Shown here one piece after another: positions 6,556-12,193 of a stretch of DNA of 13,540 nt; position 1 is the stretch's first letter, and each line of letters starts with the position of its first letter. The translations under genes were made by a program, and so were the position numbers. A model generated the notes under the pieces. That model searched no databases. It had not been told where the DNA came from and worked only from the letters and a program-made list of their open reading frames with translations. This DNA comes from Spirochaetales bacterium UBA4629 (GTDB lineage: Bacteria; Spirochaetota; Spirochaetia; Sphaerochaetales; Sphaerochaetaceae), in NCBI GenBank assembly GCA_002406055.1, contig DHMZ01000040.1, positions 30,591 to 44,130 of the forward strand, written 5' to 3'.

Positions 6556-8001
6556 CTAATTATTACGTTTATTGCTATTTGGCCCTTTTTGCTCATAGTC
6601 GATAAATTCAGCCTTTTGGTCGACATCGGCATAATAAGTTAATGGACCATTATAACCAACGGTAAAGAACCCTGTCTCACCATTCCTGTTTTTTGCTACG
6701 ATAAACTTCGTAACTTGAATATTTGCTCTACCTTCACTATCTTTAAGGTTTCTCTGTTTTTCTTCTTCAGAAAGAGTCTTCTTTCTATGTAAGAAACAGA
6801 CAATATCTGCATCCTGTTCAATAGAACCAGAGTCTCTTAGATTGGATAGAATTGGAGCCTGCTCTTCAGACTCACGTCCTACCTGACAAAGAACAATTAC
6901 AGGTACTTTTAATTCACGAGCAAGTTGTTTCAAAGAAAGAGATATATAAGAAACCTGTTCAAATTTCTTTTGACTAGAATAAGAAGACGGAACACTTATA
7001 AGACCAATATAGTCAATTACAATACAATCTATATTTCTCTCTTTTTTAAGAATACGAGCCTTAGTTCTAAGTTCGGAAAGTGAAATATTAGGAACATCGA
7101 CTATAAACATGTTTTCCCTAACTTCATATAGTCTAGAAACACTGTCCATAAGACGCTGATACTCGTCATCCAAAAAGCTCGCCTTCATAATCTTTGAAAG
7201 CTCAATCTTACTATCTATAGCAAAAAGTCTCTTTGCAATAGATACAGCAGGCATTTCAAGGGAGAAGAATGCAACCTTTTTATTGTTATTAATCATATTA
7301 TACATCATCGATAGTGCAAAGGCTGTCTTACCAATACTAGGACGAGCAGCAATAATTACATACTCTTCTTTTGCAAAACCACCATTAGTATAACGATCAA
7401 GGACATCAAAACCAGTTTCTATTCTATCCTCTTCTCCAACACCCTCCATTTTATCGGTAATGGCTTTAAAGGTATCGAAAAGAACAGAACCTATCTCATA
7501 CTCTTCAGCAGACTCATTCATACCTTGCAAAATTGCATCGTTAAGTACTTTAGAGCCTTCCTCAAGCTTTTCTTCAATATTTACAGAAGGATCAAAGACA
7601 CTCTCCTGTATTGATGAAGAAACTTTATACAACAATCTTCTTCTTGAGTCTTCCTTTACAATATCACAATACTGCTTAATATTAGCAGTAATAATCGAAA
7701 GCGAAGTAAGTAAAGATATATATTGAACTCCTCCAGCTTTATCTAGAAGGTTGTTACGCCTCAGATAGTCAATGAGAATCATTCCATCGAAATTTTGCTT
7801 ACCCTCTTCATTAACAAGATTAAATAAGCTTTGGAATATTACCTTGTTAGCTGGAGAATAAAAATCGGATGCTTCGACAATCGATTGAACGGTATCCCAA
7901 GCATCCGGATTAAGAAGAAGGGTCCCTAAAATAGACTTTTCCGCATCATCATCATGTGGTAAAGATCGAATAGTCAATTGTTTATCTTGGGACCCTGCCA
8001 T
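6556..8001 (-). CDS. dnaB: Replicative DNA helicase DnaB
   Basis: Hexameric 5'-3' helicase that unwinds DNA at the replication fork and recruits primase. The 481 residues show the two-domain plan. The N-terminal domain opens with LPHDDDAEKSILGTLLLNPDAW (14-35), a linker runs to about 190, and the RecA-like ATPase domain follows: Walker A ARPSIGKT (219-226), the catalytic glutamate in FFSLEM (E249), Walker B CIVIDY (326-331), then SNLRDSGSIEQDADIV (386-401) and the arginine finger in AKNRNGETG (R439). The Walker B strand continues YIGLI where the family usually has YLQLM, and QVGRE replaces QLSR. No intein is present. The ATG is 5 nt after the rplI stop, with a weak AAGG site in the rplI end. 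It is the last housekeeping gene of the rpsF operon. Confidence 0.96.
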   Translation of the reverse strand: MAGSQDKQLTIRSLPHDDDAEKSILGTLLLNPDAWDTVQSIVEASDFYSPANKVIFQSLFNLVNEEGKQNFDGMILIDYLRRNNLLDKAGGVQYISLLTSLSIITANIKQYCDIVKEDSRRRLLYKVSSSIQESVFDPSVNIEEKLEEGSKVLNDAILQGMNESAEEYEIGSVLFDTFKAITDKMEGVGEEDRIETGFDVLDRYTNGGFAKEEYVIIAARPSIGKTAFALSMMYNMINNNKKVAFFSLEMPAVSIAKRLFAIDSKIELSKIMKASFLDDEYQRLMDSVSRLYEVRENMFIVDVPNISLSELRTKARILKKERNIDCIVIDYIGLISVPSSYSSQKKFEQVSYISLSLKQLARELKVPVIVLCQVGRESEEQAPILSNLRDSGSIEQDADIVCFLHRKKTLSEEEKQRNLKDSEGRANIQVTKFIVAKNRNGETGFFTVGYNGPLTYYADVDQKAEFIDYEQKGPNSNKRNN

Positions 8002-8006
8002 GGTTA

Positions 8007-8636
8007 TTAGCCTTCTACTTTTTCTTCTGCTGAATCTTCAGCCTTTACTTCTGCCTCAGCAACCTTAGCTGCTTCTTCAGCCTTTTTAGCTTCTTCTTCA
8101 GCTTTCTTTGCCTCTTCTTCAGCTTTCTTTGCCTCTAAAGCAGCCTTAGCAGCTTCTTCAGCAGCCTTTTTCTGTGCAGCCTTAACTTCAGCTTCGCTTA
8201 AAACAGTAAGCTTGATAGTAGACTTATCATTTTCATAGAGGTGAGCAACAATGTGATAAACACCAGTCATCTTGATAGCATGTGTTGGAACATCGAGCTT
8301 CTTCTTTTCAATATCAAAGCCTTCCTTGCTGAGAGCTTCCTGAACCATCTGTGATGTAACAGAACCAAAGAGCTTTCCAGATTCACCAGCTGGAACTGTA
8401 ATTGAGATAGAAACCTGATCAAGTCTTTCTTTAAGAGATGCACTAGCAGCTCTCTTTTCAGCCTTTCTCTTTTCAATCTGCTCAGCTCTCTGCTTGAAGA
8501 CAGCAGCATTAGCCTTGTTATAAACTACTGCAGCACCTGTAGGAAGAAGATAGTTTCTTGCATAACCATCTTTTACTGTTACTACATCACCCTCTTCACC
8601 AACGTGAATGACATCCTGATTAAGAATAATCTTCAT
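8007..8636 (-). CDS. rplI: 50S ribosomal protein L9 with a long Ala/Lys/Glu C-terminal tail
   Basis: Binds domain V of 23S rRNA near the L1 stalk and helps maintain reading frame. I start at the ATG at 8636 (MKIILNQDVIHVG): it has AAGG a few bases upstream and forms an ATGA overlap with the stop of the preceding gene; a longer frame upstream is spurious. The protein is 209 residues, against about 150 for the family. The N-terminal RNA-binding domain (1-40) contains the signature GEEGDVVTVKDGYARNYLLPTG (13-34); the long connecting helix spans about 41-75, and the C-terminal domain about 76-148 (GKLFGSVTSQM, 87-97). The extra 60 residues are almost only Ala, Lys and Glu, with heptads of the type AKKAEEE at 169-196, and probably form one long helix. 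dnaB follows by 5 nt. Confidence 0.95.
   Translation of the reverse strand: MKIILNQDVIHVGEEGDVVTVKDGYARNYLLPTGAAVVYNKANAAVFKQRAEQIEKRKAEKRAASASLKERLDQVSISITVPAGESGKLFGSVTSQMVQEALSKEGFDIEKKKLDVPTHAIKMTGVYHIVAHLYENDKSTIKLTVLSEAEVKAAQKKAAEEAAKAALEAKKAEEEAKKAEEEAKKAEEAAKVAEAEVKAEDSAEEKVEG
8073..8135 (-). repeat. Tandem 21-bp repeats encoding L9 tail heptads
   Basis: Two exact consecutive 21-bp copies (8094-8114 and 8115-8135) encode the heptad EAKKAEE twice. A third diverged copy follows at 8073-8093. The repeats stay in frame, so copy-number change would lengthen or shorten the tail by seven residues without a frameshift. Confidence 0.85.
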
Positions 8637-9592
8637 TTTTCTTTCCTTTTCTTCAAATCGAAGAAGTTCTCTAGAATACCTAAAATAGGTACACATAAAA
8701 GAACAACAATATTTAATCCCGGAATGATAAACCCTATAAAAGCCAACAAAAAGAATAACGAAGTACTCTTTAAGTTAGGCATTACTCTACTCAATCTTGT
8801 ATAAAGTACAGAAAAACCTTGTACTCCATATAGAATGAGGAACGATATCATCAAGCTCATAGAAGCTATGAAGAAAATCGTTGGAACAGAAACAAAGCGC
8901 GAAACAAGAAAAGCTATCAGCGAAATAATAAAAATCCAAATAAGATTTTGATTAATTTCAATACTTTCAAGCTTTTCGTCCCAATCGCCTTCTCTTGAAT
9001 GTAACGGAGCTTCAAATAAGAAGAGCGTTACACAGCTTGCTCCTACTGTTATTGGAAACATTAGAACAGCTGAAAGTGTTATTACAACCATAAACAAAAG
9101 CTCAGTATCGACTGTAAAACCAAATCCAGATGTCAAATCTTCCAATAATGGAACAAACGCATCTTTGTATCCATTATATATGGACTCAAAGAGCGCCCTA
9201 TCTGCACAGAGTAAAGTAGCTATTACTACAATCATGATAAAAGAAGGAAGTAGAGATATTAAAAGTCTACTATCTACCCTCTTACCATTTGTATAGATCC
9301 AAACCACTCCAGCCGCTAACAGCGACAAAGGGATATACACACTTAATAGCACCTGAAAAAGGTAATTATTTAATCCTCTCATTGTATAAAACGCTCTGCC
9401 AATAACAACAAGAGCATCAATAACAAATAGAAGTACAACTTCCTTTTTCTTGTGCTTAGTAGAGAAAATGAGGAGAGGTAGTGCAATAAAAAGCGACAAA
9501 AAAGATGAAAATGTCATTGCACAAGAAAACAATAAAGCAACAACATAATCTCTTAAACCATTACTAGGCTTAACACTCTCCTCTTGACTCAT
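8633..9592 (-). CDS. DUF2232/YybS-like polytopic membrane protein
   Basis: A 319-residue integral membrane protein of unknown function. About eight hydrophobic segments are visible, starting near residue 16 (VVALLFSCAMTFSSFLSLFI) and ending in a hydrophobic pair followed by a basic tail (FFDLKKRKEK). The segment ILYGVQGFSVLYTRLSR before the last two membrane helices resembles the DUF2232 C-terminal signature. The position between rpsR and rplI-dnaB is also where yybS sits in many Firmicutes, so I assign the family from topology, this segment and context together. The only plausible start is the ATG at 9592, 7 nt after the rpsR stop with a poor Shine-Dalgarno. It ends in an ATGA overlap with rplI, implying translational coupling. 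Two charged stretches, near 100-106 and 195-215, probably face the cytoplasm. Confidence 0.7.
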   Translation of the reverse strand: MSQEESVKPSNGLRDYVVALLFSCAMTFSSFLSLFIALPLLIFSTKHKKKEVVLLFVIDALVVIGRAFYTMRGLNNYLFQVLLSVYIPLSLLAAGVVWIYTNGKRVDSRLLISLLPSFIMIVVIATLLCADRALFESIYNGYKDAFVPLLEDLTSGFGFTVDTELLFMVVITLSAVLMFPITVGASCVTLFLFEAPLHSREGDWDEKLESIEINQNLIWIFIISLIAFLVSRFVSVPTIFFIASMSLMISFLILYGVQGFSVLYTRLSRVMPNLKSTSLFFLLAFIGFIIPGLNIVVLLCVPILGILENFFDLKKRKEK

Positions 9593-9599
9593 ACTTTAA

Positions 9600-9884
9600 T
9601 CACTTCTTCTCGAATGGGAGGTAAGCAAGAGTTCTAGCTCTCTTGATTTCTCTGTTAAGAGCTCTCTGATGCTTAGCACATGTTCCTGTGATACGTGCAG
9701 GAAGAATCTTACCTCTTTCTGTGATGTATCTCTTTAATGCTTCTGGATTCTTATAATCAGCTGCAGCTGCACCCTGGCAGAACTTACATACTTTCTTCTT
9801 AAATCCAACTTTTCTTGCGCCAAGCTTTCTATCTTTGAAAGCACCCTTATCCATCTCTGCGAAATCTTTATCGTCTTTCATCAT
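9600..9884 (-). CDS. rpsR: 30S ribosomal protein S18
   Basis: Forms a dimer with S6 that binds the central domain of 16S rRNA on the platform. The 94 residues include an N-terminal charged extension and the S18 core: KKVCKFCQ (30-37), ALKRYITERGKILPARITGTCAKHQ (49-73) and REIKRARTLAYLPF (78-91). Cysteines 33, 36 and 69 with histidine 72 form the zinc-binding version of S18. Two ATG codons are adjacent; the first (9884) is preferred because AAGGAG (9898-9893) lies 8 nt upstream. It sits 18 nt after ssb, in the standard rpsF-ssb-rpsR order. Confidence 0.97.
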   Translation of the reverse strand: MMKDDKDFAEMDKGAFKDRKLGARKVGFKKKVCKFCQGAAAADYKNPEALKRYITERGKILPARITGTCAKHQRALNREIKRARTLAYLPFEKK

Positions 9885-9902
9885 TTTTAAAACTCCTTAA
9901 AA

Positions 9903-10394
9903 TCAGAACGGAATATCATCGTCCTGGAAATCTTCTGGGCCTGGGACCTGTGGCGCCCTAGCCTGAGGTTTAGAATAGTTATTATTTCCTGCTTGAGGCT
10001 GAGAGTAGCTACTTGTCTGTCGAGGAGCATTATTTACTCCATCAGCGCCTAACTCTCCATTTCTATTTTGGCTAGACAAAAGTGTTAAATTATTAACATA
10101 AATCTCAACTCTGCTTCTTGTCTGTCCCTCACTCTCCCATCTAGATTGTCTTAATTCGCCGTTAATAGCAATTTGACGACCCTTTGTTAGGTAAGAGTTA
10201 ATAGCTTCAGCTGGCTTACCAAAATAGATACAATCAAAATACGAAGGTTCATCACTCCAACTTCCGTCAGCATTCCTCTTTGATCTGTTGACAGCAAGTG
10301 AAAAACGAACAACAGCGTTACCGCCTTGTGTGTATTTAAGTTCACTATCTCGAGTAAGTCTACCAGTTAATGCAACACAGTTGATGTCTGCCAT
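9903..10394 (-). CDS. ssb: Single-stranded DNA-binding protein
   Basis: Coats single-stranded DNA during replication and repair and recruits partners through its tail. The 163 residues consist of an OB fold (about 1-110; NCVALTGRLTRDSELKYT at 5-22, VVRFSLAVNRSKR at 28-40, YFDCIYFGKPAEAI at 52-65, GRQIAINGELRQSRW at 72-86), a Gln/Asn/Pro-rich flexible linker, and the acidic tip DDDIPF (158-163), which is the partner-binding motif. The start is at ATG 10394; its GAGG site (10404-10401) overlaps the rpsF stop, so ribosomes can pass from one gene to the next. Complete and ordinary for the family. Confidence 0.97.
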   Translation of the reverse strand: MADINCVALTGRLTRDSELKYTQGGNAVVRFSLAVNRSKRNADGSWSDEPSYFDCIYFGKPAEAINSYLTKGRQIAINGELRQSRWESEGQTRSRVEIYVNNLTLLSSQNRNGELGADGVNNAPRQTSSYSQPQAGNNNYSKPQARAPQVPGPEDFQDDDIPF

Positions 10395-10402
10395 AATAGT
10401 CC

Positions 10403-10690
10403 TCAGTTCTTTTCAGGATTAATAAACAAATATTTCAAAACGTCAGAAGAAAGTTCGAGTGCTCTAGACATATCTTTAATGTCTGCACCATCAACTTTGA
10501 TTTCGAAGTAGAAATAGTGGCCTTTTTCCTGCTTGTTGATAATATAAGCGAGTGTTCTAACTCCCATATCATCTTTCTTGCTAACCTCAACGCTGTGTTT
10601 AGCGAAGAGTGACTCGACTAGTTCGAGTCCTGCCTTTGTCTTATCTTCATTAGCATCGAAGATAACTGTGAACTCATAATTAGAAATCAT
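10403..10690 (-). CDS. rpsF: 30S ribosomal protein S6
   Basis: Platform protein that assembles as a dimer with S18. The 95 residues show NYEFTVIFDAN at the start (3-13), the central MGVRTLAYIINKQEKGHYFYFEI (42-64), where the common WGxRxLAY has Met for Trp, and a C-terminal helix. There is no acidic tail as in E. coli S6. The ATG is fixed by AAGGAGG (10702-10696) 5 nt upstream, the strongest ribosome binding site in the window. It is the first gene after the promoter at 10752-10779, with a leader of about 55 nt that holds a hairpin. Confidence 0.96.
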   Translation of the reverse strand: MISNYEFTVIFDANEDKTKAGLELVESLFAKHSVEVSKKDDMGVRTLAYIINKQEKGHYFYFEIKVDGADIKDMSRALELSSDVLKYLFINPEKN

Positions 10691-10718
10691 GAATTCCTCC
10701 TTGTGGACATAAAATTTG

Positions 10719-10735
10719 ATCCGATAACATCGGAT
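10719..10735 (-). promoter_or_regulatory. Leader hairpin of the rpsF operon
   Basis: Perfect 7-bp stem ATCCGAT/ATCGGAT with a three-base loop, located between the predicted transcription start (about 10745) and the rpsF Shine-Dalgarno. On the minus strand it is followed by CAAATTTTATG, too few U residues for a strong terminator. S6 or the S6:S18 dimer is known to repress its own operon through leader RNA in several bacteria, so this is a candidate site; that link is inferred. Confidence 0.5.
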
Positions 10736-10751
10736 AAAGAGGTTTAATCAT

Positions 10752-10779
10752 TTTATATATTTTTGTTCTTTTGAGTCAA
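10752..10779 (-). promoter_or_regulatory. Sigma-70-like promoter of rpsF-ssb-rpsR-DUF2232-rplI-dnaB
   Basis: TTGACT (10779-10774) and TATAAA (10757-10752) each match five of six consensus bases, with a 16-nt A-rich spacer. It is on the minus strand, about 60 nt before the rpsF start, and no other promoter of this quality is visible between the genes of the operon. The 136-nt gap 10691-10826 holds this promoter, the leader hairpin and a short A/T palindrome just after the ATPase stop. Confidence 0.75.
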
Positions 10780-10826
10780 TGAAGGAAAGCCACTTCTACA
10801 AACATACTAGAAAATTTTTCTAATCA

Positions 10827-12029
10827 TTATTCAGCTAGCCAGTTTGCTATATCTACTATTCTTATTCCTTCATATTGGTATTCTTCATTTCTTGTTCGTG
10901 CAATTATCATTTTTGGGTAGGCATCTTTGATTTGCAACAAAGGGCTAACCTTCCTTTCAAATGTTTTTTCGTCATTAATATTATCAGAAACCTGGATGTA
11001 AATTTTTTCACTTCTATGAATTGCTACAAAGTCAATTTCTTTTTTATACAAAACTCCAACATAGACTTCATAGCCTCGACGCAATAATTCAATTGCAACA
11101 ATATTTTCCAACACTCGCCCGTAATCCATATTTCTAGTTCCAAGTTTGGCGTAGCAAAAAGTAAGATCTGATAAATAATACTTATCATTAGAAGCAAGAT
11201 ATTTTTTACCACGTATGTCGTAGCGGCGGAATTTATAGAATGCAAATGCATTGCAAAGGTACTCTAAATAGCAAGCAATCGTTTTATGGTTAATCTTTTC
11301 GTTATTTTTTTCAAAAACATCTTTAATATTCCATGCCGATGTCAAATTAGAAATATTCTCCATTAAGTAATCTACAAGCCTATCCATCATTGCAGTATTT
11401 CTTATTTTGTACTTTTGACGAATATCACGGACGATAAGTGTATCAAAAACATCACGAATATAATCATATTTTGCTTCTATATCTTTATATAAATAAGAGC
11501 CTGCCATTCCGCCTTCTTTCATATAACGATCAAAGGCAATGTAATTATCATCAAAATTAAAATATTCCTTAAATTCTTTAAAAGAGAACGGAAAAACTTT
11601 AATTTCATACGTTCTACCAGTAAACAAAGTTGCCAAATCAGAACTTAATAAAAAAGCATTAGAACCTGTAATATAAATATCATACTGTTCGGATGCATGA
11701 AGACTATTAATCGTTAGCTCAAAGCTTGGACACATCTGAATCTCATCAATTAATACATAATTAGAAAAGCCTTCTTTATAAGATTTTTCAATAAAATCAT
11801 TTAAAACATGATAGTCCTTAAATTCTTCATTCTTTGCAAGATTGAAATTTATGTGAATTACATTAGCACTAGTATCATTTGCTATTATATAATTGCGAAA
11901 CGCCTCCAAGAGTTTTGATTTTCCTGAACGACGAACACCTGTTATAACTTTTATATCAGGTGTCCCCATAACGCTAGTGATTTTATTTAAATAGTCTTTT
12001 CTTTCGATTAACTTCATCTCTTTAACCAT
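10827..12029 (-). CDS. AAA_14 / DUF4143 family ATPase with C-terminal nuclease-like fold
   Basis: A P-loop ATPase of a large, often multicopy bacterial and archaeal family whose function is not settled. Starting at the ATG at 12029 it has 400 residues; the ATG at 12017 (MKLIERKDYL) is a real alternative, and a TTG at 12053 falls inside an inverted repeat and is unlikely. Walker A is GVRRSGKS (31-38), Walker B VLIDEIQ (92-98), and the sensor region YITGSNAFLLSSDL (119-132), then TGRTYEIKVFPFSFKEF (137-153), a family hallmark. The DUF4143 part shows a winged-helix-like stretch (about 205-260) and a PD-(D/E)XK-like end: E308 in GRVLENI, E331-I-D333-F, and IYIQVS (343-348), where a catalytic lysine would be expected but is absent. 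It stands alone between a terminator and the rpsF promoter, with no good Shine-Dalgarno and no clear terminator of its own. Confidence 0.85.
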   Translation of the reverse strand: MVKEMKLIERKDYLNKITSVMGTPDIKVITGVRRSGKSKLLEAFRNYIIANDTSANVIHINFNLAKNEEFKDYHVLNDFIEKSYKEGFSNYVLIDEIQMCPSFELTINSLHASEQYDIYITGSNAFLLSSDLATLFTGRTYEIKVFPFSFKEFKEYFNFDDNYIAFDRYMKEGGMAGSYLYKDIEAKYDYIRDVFDTLIVRDIRQKYKIRNTAMMDRLVDYLMENISNLTSAWNIKDVFEKNNEKINHKTIACYLEYLCNAFAFYKFRRYDIRGKKYLASNDKYYLSDLTFCYAKLGTRNMDYGRVLENIVAIELLRRGYEVYVGVLYKKEIDFVAIHRSEKIYIQVSDNINDEKTFERKVSPLLQIKDAYPKMIIARTRNEEYQYEGIRIVDIANWLAE

Positions 12030-12035
12030 AACTAC

Positions 12036-12078
12036 TCTATTACCAAAAATCAAGAATTTTTCATTTTTTGGTAATAGA
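12036..12078 (-). repeat. Perfect 14-bp inverted repeat upstream of the ATPase gene (operator or leader hairpin candidate)
   Basis: TCTATTACCAAAAA (12036-12049) is exactly complementary to TTTTTGGTAATAGA (12065-12078), with a 15-nt spacer. It ends 6 nt before the ATG at 12029. It could be a dimeric repressor site or a strong hairpin close to the start codon. Between it and the terminator at 12104 there is no convincing promoter, only AT-rich sequence (minus strand TTTTTATGCTTTATATG). Confidence 0.7.
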
Positions 12079-12103
12079 TTTCATATAAAGCATAAAAAGA
12101 CTC

Positions 12104-12139
12104 AAAAGAAAACACTCCCTAGATTTCTCTAGAGAGTGT
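12104..12139 (-). terminator. Intrinsic terminator of the beta-helix gene
   Basis: On the minus strand a stem of 6 bp (ACACTC/GAGTGT), one C/A mismatch and 5 more bp (CTAGA/TCTAG) closes on a four-base loop and runs straight into TTTTCTTTT. It begins 54 nt after the beta-helix stop. This is the best terminator in the window and separates that gene from the ATPase. The 164-nt gap 12030-12193 also holds the ATPase inverted repeat; I see nothing else in it. Confidence 0.8.
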
Positions 12140-12193
12140 GGGGGAATAATAATAAATATGTAATCTATTCAAGGAATAGCTAACACCTAATTA

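Noticed and set aside
8637..8696. Twenty-residue N-terminal extension of L9 from an upstream ATG
   Set aside because: The L9 family starts at MKIIL; the extension is the 3' end of the DUF2232 gene in another frame, and the ATGA overlap plus AAGG support 8636.
8604..8804. Plus-strand open frame across the rplI and DUF2232 junction
   Set aside because: Antisense to two coupled genes; composition is that of a shadow frame.
10808..10822. Short A/T palindrome TAGAAAA-T-TTTTCTA just after the ATPase stop
   Set aside because: Seven-bp stem with one central base and almost no G/C; no stable loop or U tract follows, so it is not supported as a terminator.
10875..11087. Plus-strand open frame of 70 codons inside the ATPase gene
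   Set aside because: Lies entirely opposite a well-supported coding region, has no recognisable domain and no good ribosome binding site.
12030..12053. TTG start at 12053 for the ATPase
   Set aside because: It would put the coding region inside the inverted repeat and has no Shine-Dalgarno; ATG 12029 or 12017 matches family N-termini better.
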